A stretch of 52,653 nt of DNA from UCB3 sp964415605 (GTDB lineage Bacteria > Chloroflexota > Anaerolineae > Epilineales > Epilineaceae), in assembly GCA_964415605.1 (NCBI GenBank), contig CAYQBA010000003.1:1-52653 (forward strand). Reading direction: 5' to 3'. The position numbers were made by a program, and so were the translations under genes. Below are positions 14,703 to 25,606 of the stretch, one piece after another. Position 1 is the first letter of the stretch; each line of letters begins with the position of its first letter. A model generated the notes under the pieces. The model did no database searches, had not been told where the DNA came from, and saw only the letters and a program-made list of their open reading frames with translations.

Positions 14703-17700
14703 ATGCCCGCACTGTTCACCGCACTGAAGAAGGCCGTCCGTCGGTTGCCTGGGATACCCCCGGTCGTGGCGGGCCGGGGGTGGGTCCCGACCCGGAGCCC
14801 GGGGCGGCCTTCCGTCTTCCTGGCGTGCGCGCTCGGGCTGGCGCTCCTCGGCATCGCGCCGGGGCGCCCGACGTGGGGCATGATGGATGGCGGCACACAC
14901 GCGCCGGCGCCCGAGCCCGGCGCCGGCGACAGCGCGTTGCCCGACCTCGCGCCGCTCGCCAACAACCAGTTCCAGACGACCGTCCATCCCGAAGAGAACA
15001 TGGTCGTCAACGGCTCGTTCGAGATGGCGCCCACGGGGCTGAACCAGACGACGATTCCCGGCTGGACGGTCACCAGCGGGAACGTCGACGTCTGGTCGGG
15101 CTACACGCGGCCCGACGGGTCCGCCGCGCAACTCGAGCTCGACGGGACGCCCGGGCCGGGCACGGTGGAGCAGACCATCACCGGGCTCGCCGCGGGCCAG
15201 GTCTACTACTTCGAGTTCAACTACGGCTCGCAGGGCGCGGTGGGCGACCAGGCGCGGGTCCAGATCCTGACTTCGGGCGGCGCGGACATCATCAACCAGA
15301 CGCCCACCAGCCCGAACGGCGACCCGAACACGAAGGGGTGGGAACACTTCCGCCAGACCTTCACGGCGCCGGGCGACGGCATCGTCAAGCTGCGGTTCGA
15401 GAGCCTGAACACGAACGCCAACAACCTGGCCGGGTTCAACGTCGACGACGTGCGGGTGGCGCGGCGCCTGACCAACTTCGTCGTCAACGGCGACTTCGAC
15501 GCCGGCCCGGTTCAGGCCAACGCCACCGCCAACATCCCCGGCTGGACGGTCTCGGCGGGCAACGTCGACATCTGGAACGCCTACTTCCGGCCGAACGGAT
15601 CGAGCCGCTACCTCTACACCGAAGGCAACACGCCGGGAACCATCAGCCAGACGGTCAGCGGCCTGACGGACGGGCAGGCCTACACGTTGACGTTCTTCTA
15701 CTCCTCCGAGGGCAACGTCTCCGAGCAGGCCAGCGTCAAGCTGTACGACGCTTCCAACGCCGTGTTCCTGAACCAGACCGTCACCTCGCCCGGCGACGCC
15801 AACGTGCGCGGCTGGCAGACGTTCCGAGCCGGCTTCGTCGACCCGGTCGGCGCCACGGTCAAGGTCGAGCTGCAGGGGCTCAACGCCAACGGCAACGGCA
15901 CGCTGGGGCTTGCCGTCGACGACGTCCGCATCGCGGCCGCCCCGCTCAACTACGTCGCCAACGGCGACTTCGAGTCGGGCCCGACGGCCCTCAACATCGC
16001 CAGCAACGCCATCCCGGGCTGGACGGTCGTGACCGGGCCAGTGGATGTGCGCACCATGGGACCGCTCTTCAACAAAGAGCTGGACCTGAACGGCACTCCG
16101 GGCACTGGCAAGGTGGAGCAGACGGTGACCGGGCTGAGCGGCGGCCAGGTCTATGTATTCCAGTTGAACTTCGTCTCGGAGGACAATGCCACCCACTTCG
16201 GCAAGGTGGCGTTGCTGGACTCGGGCGCCGGCACCGTGTTCGCCAAGACGATCAGCTGCGACCACGCGCCCACCAACGAAGGCTGGTGCTTCCTGCGCCA
16301 CACGTTCACCGCGCCGGGCGACGGGCAGGTCAAGGTGGTGCTGGAGAACATCGAGACCGACGGAAACTTGAACCTCGGCATGAACGTCGACAACGTCGTC
16401 ATCACCCGCGATGTCGACTTCGTCGTCAACGGCAACTTCGCCAGCGGCCCGACGGGGCTCAACCAGCCGCACGTGCCGGGTTGGAACGTCGCCGACTTCC
16501 CGGATGTCCACGACAACTTCCATGGGTCCACCTACCGCTACCTCGTCGACTTGAACGGCACCCCGGGCGACCTGGGCCTGCGGCAGAACCTCTTCGGACT
16601 CAGCCCCGGCGCGACCTATACCCTGCGCTACTTCTACGCGGCGCACAACAACGGCGTCTTGATGTTCAAGGTGCGCGTGCTTCCTACGGCGGGCGCGGCC
16701 CTGGTGGACCTCACCCAGTCGACGTTGACCAACCAGCAGCCGAGCAACGGAGGCTGGCGCGAGGCGCGGCACGCGTTCGTGGCCCCTGCCGATGGCATCG
16801 TCAGCCTGATCTTCCAGAACATCGAGAACGACCCCAACAACGTCGAGGGCCCGCTGCTGGACAATGTCTCGGTCTTCGGCCAAGCCGCGACTGCCGGGGT
16901 GACGATCGACTCCTGTGACGCAAGCGCTCCGCTGCCGATCACCAAGGGCCCGGGCGGTGTCACCGCCGGCCTCCAGTTCTGGGCGCGTGCCGACAAAGAT
17001 GTCTTCAAGGACACGTTGGGCACGGCAGCGGCATCGGGCGATCTGATCAAGCGGTGGGCCGACCGGTCCGGACACGGGCTCGATCTGTCGCCGAACGGCG
17101 GCCGCGAGCCGACCTACCGGGCGGGCACGTCCACCAGCAACTACAACCCGTACCTGGAGTTCAACGGCGACTACCTCTTCAGCCCGATGACGGTGATGAG
17201 CCGTACAGCCAGCGTGACCATGATCGGCGTCGGCAACAAGACGGCCAATTCGGGGATCGACACCATTCTCTCCACTGGCGACAACGGCAACGACCCGACG
17301 CTGGATGTCACCAACCTGGACTACAACCCCTGGTCGGACGCAAGTTCGCCGGCCTTCGTCACGCATTCCGGCTCACCGATCGTCCAGAGCCGGCCCTACA
17401 TCTTCGACATCCGTGCCGACAACGGTGTGGCGAACGACCTCGTCGCGGGCCTCTCCGGCTTCGACCACGCCAACAACATGGAGATCCTCGGCGAGAGCAA
17501 CACCGAGATGTTCCGCGAAGTCAACGTCGGCAGCGACGGCGGTGGCGAGAACTGGGACGGCGGCATCACCGAGGGTGTGATCTTCAACCGCAAGCTGCCC
17601 GCCGCCGATCTGCAGCGCGTCCGCTCGTACCTGGCCATCCGCAACGGCATCACGCTGGACGCCAACCCGGCCAGCGGCACGACGAACTACGACTACGTGG

Positions 17701-20700
17701 CGTCGGACGGGACGGTCGTCTGGCCGGGGACGGCCAACGCGGGCTACCAGGGCTTCCATCGCGACGTCGCCGGCATCGGCCGCGACGACGCGTCCGACCT
17801 CGACCAGCGCAAGTCTGGCAGCGTGCACACCGGGTCGTTGGTCGCCATCGCCCACGCCGGCGCCTTCGCGCCCGACAAGAGCTTCCTCGTCTGGGGCAGC
17901 GACGGCGGCTCGACGGCGTTCGCGACGCCCTACACCCCCGACACGTTCGTGCCGCCCGTCCCCTACTTCCGCATGACGCGCGTCTGGCGCGCTTTCGAGG
18001 TCGGCACGGTAGGGACAGTGACCGTGATCGTCCCCGCCAACGGCGCCAACCACGTGCTCGTCGACACCGACGGCGACGGCAACTTCAACACCGGCACGCA
18101 GACCGAGGTGGCCCTCACACCCAGCGGCGGCATGCTGCAGGCGTCGGTGAACCTGGCCAGCGGCAACCACTTCACCTTCGGGCGCCTGGCCACCGGTCCG
18201 GGCGGCGTCGCGGCCAACCTCAAGCTCTGGGTCAAGGCCGACGGCATCAGCGCCACGGACGGCCAGGCCATCAGCCAGTGGGACAACGTCGCCGACCCGA
18301 ACTACAACCTCACGCAGGCCACGGCGTCCGATCAGCCGACCTACTACTCGACCACGACCGGCCAGCTCACCAACTTCAACCCGTCGCTGCACTTCGACGG
18401 CAGCAACGACTTCATCGCCAACCCCGCACGGCTGATGCCCAGCACGTCGCCATACACCTTCATGGCGGTGGGCATCGACGAGGACGCCGGGCTCGGCTAC
18501 CGCAAGCTGATCTCCTCCGAGGAGTTTTTCGACTACTTCGGGCTCTACAAGCAAGGCGGCGCGGTGGGCGACAACGGGTGGATCCCGTACGGCGTCTTCG
18601 GCAGCCCGGACCGCGGCGACATGGGCAAGGGCACGAAGTACTCGGCCGACGGCGGGGCCAACGGCTACTGGAACGGGACGAACTTCACCAGCGACGCCCG
18701 GACCGACCACGCCCAGCCGCAGGCGGTCGGGTTCATGTCGCAGAACAATGCAGTCAACGCGCCGATGTTCTCGTGGACCGACGGCTACACCGAGGACAGC
18801 GGCTGGAGCTTCACCGACGACGGCATCCCGCCCGCGACGCGCTACTTCGAGCACTACGCGCTTGGCGCGGACTACAACGGCACCAGCGGCGTCGAGGTGT
18901 GGAAGGGGAAGATCAACGAGGGCATCGTCTACGACCGCATGCTCTCGAACGCCGAGATGGCCCGCGTCAACACCTACCTGGCCATCAAGTGGGGCATCAC
19001 GATGGGCCAGGGCAACGGCCGGGTCGGTCACAACCTCGGCTACAACTACGTCGCGTCGGACGGGACGGTGGTGTGGGACGCGACCGCCAACGCGGCCTAC
19101 GGGCACAACATGGCCGGCATCGGGCGCGACGACCCTTCCGAGCTCGACCAGCGGCAGTCGGCCAGCGTCAACATCGGCAACCTCGTCACCATCGGGCATG
19201 GGACGATCGCCGCCACGGACGCGGCCAACCCCAACGGGTTCGCCAGCGACATCAGCTACCTGATCTGGGGCCACACCAGCGGCGCGGCGAGCTTCACGAC
19301 GCCGGTGACGGGCACGGTCCTGTCGCGCATGGGGCGGATCTGGAAGGCCGAGGAGACCGGGACGGTCGGCGGCGTGCGCGTGGCGGTGCCGCTGACGGCC
19401 ATGCCGGGCACGCAGCCGACGCTGATCCGCAGCACCGACGCGACCTTCACGAACGCCGACACGCTCGTGCCCATGACGCTCGTCGGCTCGAGCTTCGTCG
19501 CGACGATCGACTTCGCCGACGGCGACCACTTCACGTTGGCGGCCTACGTCACCGGACCGGGCGGCGTGACCGGCGCGCAGGTGTGGGTGCGGTCGGACGC
19601 CGGCATCGCCGCGGCCGACGGGACGGGCGTCGACACGTGGGGCGACCAGTCGGGCTGGGGCTACAACCTGACGCAGGCGACGGCGACCGATCGGCCGACG
19701 TACCACGCGACGACGCCCGGCCAGACGGTCAACTTCAACCCGGCGCTGGACTTCGACGGCAGCAACGACTTCATCGCCAACCCGACGCGCCTCATGCCGA
19801 GCACGTCGCCCTACACGTTCCTGGCCGTTGGCGTCGACGACGACCCCGGCCTCGGCTATCGCAAGCTGATCTCCTCGGAAGAGTTCTTCGACTACTTCGG
19901 GCTCTACAAGCAAGGCGGGGCGATCGGCGACAACGGGTGGATCCCGTACGGCGTCTTCGGCAGCCCCGACCGGGGCGACATGGGTAAGGGCACGAAGTAC
20001 TCGGCCAACGGCGGCGCCAACGGGTACTGGAACGGGACGAACTTCACGAGCGACGCCCGGACCGACAACGCCCAGCCGCAGGTCGTCGGCTTCATGTCGC
20101 AGAACAACGCGGTCAACGCCCCGATGTCCTCGTGGGTCGACGGCTACAAGGAGGATACGGGCTGGAGCTTCACCGACGACGGCATCCCGCCCGCCACGCG
20201 CTACTTCGAGCACTACGCGCTCGGCGCTGACTACAACGGCACGAGCGGCGTCGAGGTGTGGAACGGCCGGATCGTCGAGGCGGTGGTCTACGACCGCGTG
20301 CTGACCGACACCGAGATGGCGCGCGTCAACACCTACATGGCGCTCCGCTGGGGCATGACGCTCGGCCAGGGCAACGGGCGGGTCGGCAACAACCTGGGCT
20401 ACGACTACCTCGCCTCGGACGGCGCGGTGATCTGGGACGCGACCGCCAACGCGGGCTACGGCTACGACATCGCCGGCATCGGCCGCGACGACACGCCGGC
20501 CCTGCTCCAGAAGCAGTCGGCCAGCGTCAACCTCGGCAACCTGGTGACGATCGGGCACAAGACCATCGCGGCCACCAACACCGCCAACCCGAACGGGTTC
20601 GGCGCCGACAAGAGCTTCTTGGTGTGGGGCCACAACAACGGCAGCACGGCCGTCGCGACGGCCGTGACGAGCGCGCCGAACATGACGCGGATGGCGCGGA

Positions 20701-23700
20701 TCTGGAAGGCGCAGGAGACGGGCACGGTTGGGAACGCGCGCGTGCGCGTTCCCGCCAGCGCGCTGGGCCTGGCGTCGACCGATCTCGGGTGGTTGATCGT
20801 CAGCAACGACGCGACCTTCGACGGCACCGACACCCTCGTCCCGCTCGGGGCGTTCGGGTCCAACCTCGAGAACGTCGTGGACTTCACCGGGAGCCAGTAC
20901 TTCACCTTCGCCAAGCAGACCCAGGTTGACACCGACGGCGACGGCATCCCCGACGCGACCGACCTTGACGACGACAACGACGGCATCCCCGACACGGGCG
21001 AGGGAAGCTGCGCCGCCGACACCGACGGCGACGGACGGCCGGACTGCCGCGACCTCGACAGCGACAACGACGGCATCAACGACGTGGTCGAGGGCTTCGG
21101 GGCCGATGCCAACGGCGACGGCATCCTGGACTGCGGCGGCACGACGATCGGCAGCCTCAGCGTCGGCACGACCGGGACCTCCGGGGCGATCGACGTCGCC
21201 AACCTCGCCGCCCAGGGCACGCCTGGCTTCACCGACTTCAGCATCGGCGCGCTCGAGGGCCCGAACATCCGGCTGTTCCGGGAACCGTCGGCGGTGCTGG
21301 GCTCGGCGCTGGACGTCGACGTCTTCGTCCCGGCGCCGTCGGGCAGCCCGTTCACCGCCGCCGGCAGCTCGCCGTTCAAGATCCCGGCCGGCTCGCAGGT
21401 CCGCAGCTTCCTGGCGCACTGGGACCCGGTGGGCGGCTCGGGCGGCGCGACCGGCTCGATCACCTTCGACACGCCGATCCACTCGATCGTCTACCTGTGG
21501 CACGACCTCAACCCGGCGGACGCGCTCGACAACGGCACCAACACCTACTACATGGGTGGCGTGCGCGGCAGCACCGAGTTCGACACGATCACGATCAGCC
21601 CGGACCGCATGACGATCACGCTGAACCTGTTCGTCCTGGGCTACGTCGACGAGCTGCGGATCCTCTTCGTCGACCCGGCGCCGCAGCCCAAGCCGGCCGA
21701 CACCGACAACGACGGTCTGCTCAACTGCGTCGACACCGATAACGGCGGCGCACCGCTGGCGGTGCCGGACACCGATGGCGACGGCGTGCGCGACCTGCGC
21801 GACCTCGACAGCGACAACGACAGCGTCGGCGACTTGATCGAGGGTGGCAGCGGCGGGGCGGACCTGGACGACGACGGCGTCGTCGACGGGCCGGACGCCG
21901 ACGGCGACGGCGCGCAGGATAGCGTCGACGGCGGGCCGGGCTTCGGCGACGCGCACAGCCCGGCGCCACCGAATCAGGACGGCGATGCTTTCGCGGACTA
22001 CCGCGACGTCGATGCCGACGGCGACGGCGCCAACGACATCACCGAAGCCGGCAACGGCGCGCTCGACACCGACAACGACGGTGAAGTGGACAGCCCGGCC
22101 GACGCGGACGGCGACGGCGCGGCGGACGTGGTCGACCTCGACGACGCGGCCTTCGGTGGCCTGGGCGTCCCGGCGGCGATCGCCGCGGTCGACACCGACG
22201 GCGATGGCGTGGCGGACTCCCTCGACGTCGACGACGACAACGACGGCATCCTCGATGTCGCCGAAGGCTTCGGCGACCCGGACGGCGACGGCGTGCCGAA
22301 CGCGCGCGACCTCGACAGCGACAACGACGGGATCAACGACGTGCGCGAGGGCGGCATCACCGACTGCAACTTCGACGAGGTCGTCGACAACACCGACGCC
22401 AACGGCGACGGCCTGGTCGACGGCGCCGACGCGGACGGCGACGGCTACCGCGACAGCGTCGACGTCGACGAGGGCGGCTGCCCGGCGCTGGCGCCGGACT
22501 CCGACGGCGATGGGACGCCGGACTCCCTCGACCTCGACAGCGACAACGACAGCTTGAGCGACCTGGCCGAAGGCGGGAGCGGCGCGGCCGACGCCGACAA
22601 CGATGGCGTGGCCGACGGGCCGGACGCCGACGGCGACGGCATCGTCGACAACGCAGACGGCAGCAGCGCGGCCTTCGGCGACAGCGGCGACGCCCTGCCG
22701 ACCAACGCCGACGGCGACAACTTCCCGAACTACATCGACAAGGACAGCGACAACGACGCCGCGTTCGACCTCGCCGAGGACGGCGTGCCGGCCTTCGACG
22801 CCAACGGCGACGGGCGCATCGACGACCCGAACGACGCCGACGGCGACGGCATCCCCGACACCGCCGACGCCGACGACGCGGTCTTCGGCGGCCTGGCCGA
22901 CCCGCCGGTGGGCCCGATGGACACCGACGGCGACGGCGTGGACGACTCGATCGACGCCGACGACGACGGCGATGGCATCCCCGACACGGTGGAAGGCAAC
23001 GGCGCGGTCGACACCGACGGCGACGGCGTGCCCGACAGCCTCGACCTCGACTCCGACAACGACGGCGTCAACGACGTCGACGAGGCCGGCGGGCTGACGG
23101 ACGCGAACGGCGACGGCATCGCGGACGGCGCGATCGGGCCCAACGGCATGATCGCGAGCCCCGCCAACACGCCGCAGAACTCGGACGGCGCGGACCAGCC
23201 GGACTACCGCGACCTCGACAGCGACAACGACACGACGTTCGACGTCGACGAGGCGGGGCTGGGGGCGCTGGACACAGACAACGACGGCGACGTGGACGGG
23301 TCGGATCCGGATGGCGACGGCATCGTGGGTGGTGCCGACGGGCTGCCAGCCGTGTTCGGGGATTCGCCGACGGACCAGGATGGCGACGGCTTTGCGGACG
23401 GCGCCGACGCCGACGACGACAACGACGGCATCCCGGATACCGTTGAAGGCAACGGCGCCGTCGACACGGATGGCGACGGCGTCCCCGACAGCCTCGATCT
23501 CGACAGCGACAACGACGGCCTCAACGACGTCCGCGAGGCGGGCGGCTTGACCGACGCCAACGGCGACGGCAAGGCCGATGGCACGGACGCCAACAACGAC
23601 GGCATGATCGACTCGCCCGCGCCCAATCCCGTCGACAGCGACGGCGACGGCGTGGACGACTATCGCGATCTCGACAGCGACAACGACACGGTCAGCGACC

Positions 23701-25506
23701 TGATCGAGGGCGGCAGCGGCGCTGCCGACGCGGATGACGATGGTGTGGCCGACGGCCCGGACGCCGACGGCGATGGCATCGTCGACTCGGCCGACGGCAA
23801 CGACGCCGCGTTCGGCGACGCGTCCGACCCCACTCCCACGAACACGGATGGGACGGGAGTGCCGGATTACCTCGATCTCGATGCGGATGGCGACAGCACG
23901 TTCGACATCGATGAAGCCGGGAACGGTGCGCTGGATGTGGATGACGACGGCGACGTCGACAACGCGGCGGACGCGGAGGGCGATGGGATCGCGGACGTCA
24001 TCGATGCCGACGACGTCAACTTCGGCGGCCTGGGTGCCCCGACGGTGGCGCCGACGCCGACCCACACGTCGACCGCGACGGCCACGAGCACGGCATCGGC
24101 GACCTCGACGACCGCGGCGACCAGCACGTCGACCGCGACGGCGACGACCGCGGCGACCAGCACGTCGACCGCGACGGCGACGAACACGCCGACGAACACG
24201 CCGACCAACACGGCGACGAACACACCGACCAACACACCGACCAACACGGCGACGCCGCCGCCCGGTCCGGACACCGACGGCGACGGCGTGTCCGATACGC
24301 TCGACGCGGACGACGACAACGACGGCATCCCCGACGCGGTCGAGGGCAACGGCGCGGTCGACACCGACGGCGACGGCATTCCTGACAGCCGGGACCTGGA
24401 CAGCGACAACGACGGGCTGAACGACGTGCGCGAGGCGGGTGGGCTGCCTGACGCCAACGGCGACGGGAAGGCCGACGGGGTCGACGCGAACAACGACGGC
24501 ATGATCGATGCGCCGCAGAACAACCCGGTGGACACCGACGGCGATGGCGTCGATGACTTCCGCGACCTGGACGCCGACAACGACGGGGTGTCGGATCTGG
24601 TGGAGGGCGGCCAGCCAGGCATCGTCGACGCGAACAACGACGGCGTGGCGGACGGGCCGGACAGCGACGGGGACGGCATCGTCGACTCGGCCGACGGCAA
24701 CGACCTGGCGTTCGGCGACGCGGGCGACCCCCCGCCGGCGAACCCGGACGGCGACGCGACGCCGAGCTACCGCGACCGGGACTCGGACGGCGATTCGGTC
24801 GACGACATCGACGAGGCGGGCCTGGGGGCGCTCGACGCCAACAACGACGGGCGGATCGACAATACCGCCGATCCCGATAGCGACGGCGTTCCGAACAACG
24901 TCGACACCGACGATGCCAACTTCGGTGGCTTGCCAAACCCCTTCGGCGACGCGGACGGGGACGGGATCCCCAACGGCGTCGAGGGCAACGGCAACGTCGA
25001 CACGGACGGCGACGGCAAGCCCGACGCGGTCGATCCGGACAGCGACAACGACGGGATCCCCGACAGCGTGGAGGCGGGGCCGACGCCGGCGACGCCGGAC
25101 GACGCGGACGGGGACGGGATCCCGAACCAGCGCGACCTGGACAGCGACAACGACGGGCTGAATGACGTGCGCGAGGCGGGCGGGCTGACCGACGCCAACG
25201 GCGACGGGAAGGCCGACGGGATCGACGCGAACAACGACGGGATGATCGACACGCCGGCGACCAACCCGGTCGACACCGACGGCGACGGCACCGACGACTA
25301 CCTGGATCTCGACGCCGACAACGACGGCTGGTCGGACCTGGTCGAGGGCGGCCAGCCGGGCATCGTGGACGCCAACAACGACGGCGTGGCGGACGGCCCG
25401 GACGCGGACGCGGACGGGATCGTCGACTCGGCGGACGGGAACGACGCGCTCTTCGGGGACGCGGCGGACCCGGCGCCGGCGAACCCGGACGGGGACGCGA
25501 CGCCGA
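14703..25506 (+). CDS. Giant secreted mosaic protein, N-terminal part (DUF642-like / LamG-DUF8202 / TSP3 array), cut by assembly gap
   Basis: At least 3,601 codons lie before a run of N. The start at 14703 has GGAGGA 5 nt upstream. A signal segment near residues 36-60 (VFLACALGLALLGIAP) is followed by four DUF642-like carbohydrate-binding-type domains (about 100-730), opening VVNGSFE, VVNGDFD, VANGDFE and VVNGNFA, each with IPGWTV or its equivalent. Three LamG-like modules fused to DUF8202-like segments follow (about 748-1160, 1163-1616, 1616-2070), marked by TGPGGV, FDGSNDFIANP and YVASDGTVVWDATANA...AGIGRDD. From about 2075 an Asp-rich thrombospondin type 3 array (DTDGDGIPD, LDSDNDGLNDV) binds Ca2+ by family analogy. 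A beta domain (2146-2330) and a Thr-rich linker interrupt it. It is probably a surface adhesin, spacer or matrix protein. The gene continues at 25607. Confidence 0.85.
18191..20910 (+). repeat. Tandem duplication of a 1,360-bp LamG/DUF8202 module
   Basis: Two adjacent units begin with the TGPGGV coding motif at about 18191 and 19551 and have the same 1,360-bp period. They keep long near-identical DNA stretches, for example around 18508-18650 and 19862-20010, where differences are mostly synonymous. This points to a fairly recent or gene-conversion-homogenised duplication. The first module (16944-18180) is a more diverged member. Confidence 0.8.
24111..24254 (+). repeat. Thr-rich linker microrepeats (2 x 36 bp, 6 x 12 bp)
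   Basis: Inside the calcium-binding array the DNA switches to two exact 36-bp copies (24111-24146, 24147-24182). Six 12-bp copies follow (24183-24254, consensus AACACnCCGACC with variants). They encode TST/TAT and NTPTNTPT. The linker (about 24036-24270) separates two halves of the array and resembles a flexible or O-glycosylated stalk. Confidence 0.9.
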
Positions 25507-25606
25507 NNNNNNNNNNNNNNNNNNNNNNNNNNNNNNNNNNNNNNNNNNNNNNNNNNNNNNNNNNNNNNNNNNNNNNNNNNNNNNNNNNNNNNNNNNNNNN
25601 NNNNNN
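25507..25606. other. Assembly gap (100 N), predicted true length about 675 bp
   Basis: The left flank ends like the end of an A block (equivalent to 26392). The right flank starts like the end of a B block (equivalent to 27068). The missing part would therefore correspond to 26393-27067, 675 bp or 225 codons, which puts both flanks in one frame and restores the A-A spacing to 1,464 bp. The number of N is a placeholder. Confidence 0.8.

Noticed and set aside
17373..24065. A 2,230-codon open frame on the minus strand opposite the giant gene
   Set aside because: It is Val/Ala/Asp/Arg-rich and mirrors the repetitive plus-strand Asp-codon pattern. It has no signal, no domain and no ribosome site. 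It is a shadow of GC-rich repeat coding.
24111..24254. Regular short repeats that could suggest a CRISPR array
   Set aside because: The repeats are directly adjacent with no unique spacers, lie in frame inside a large gene and encode a Thr-rich linker. No cas genes are present.
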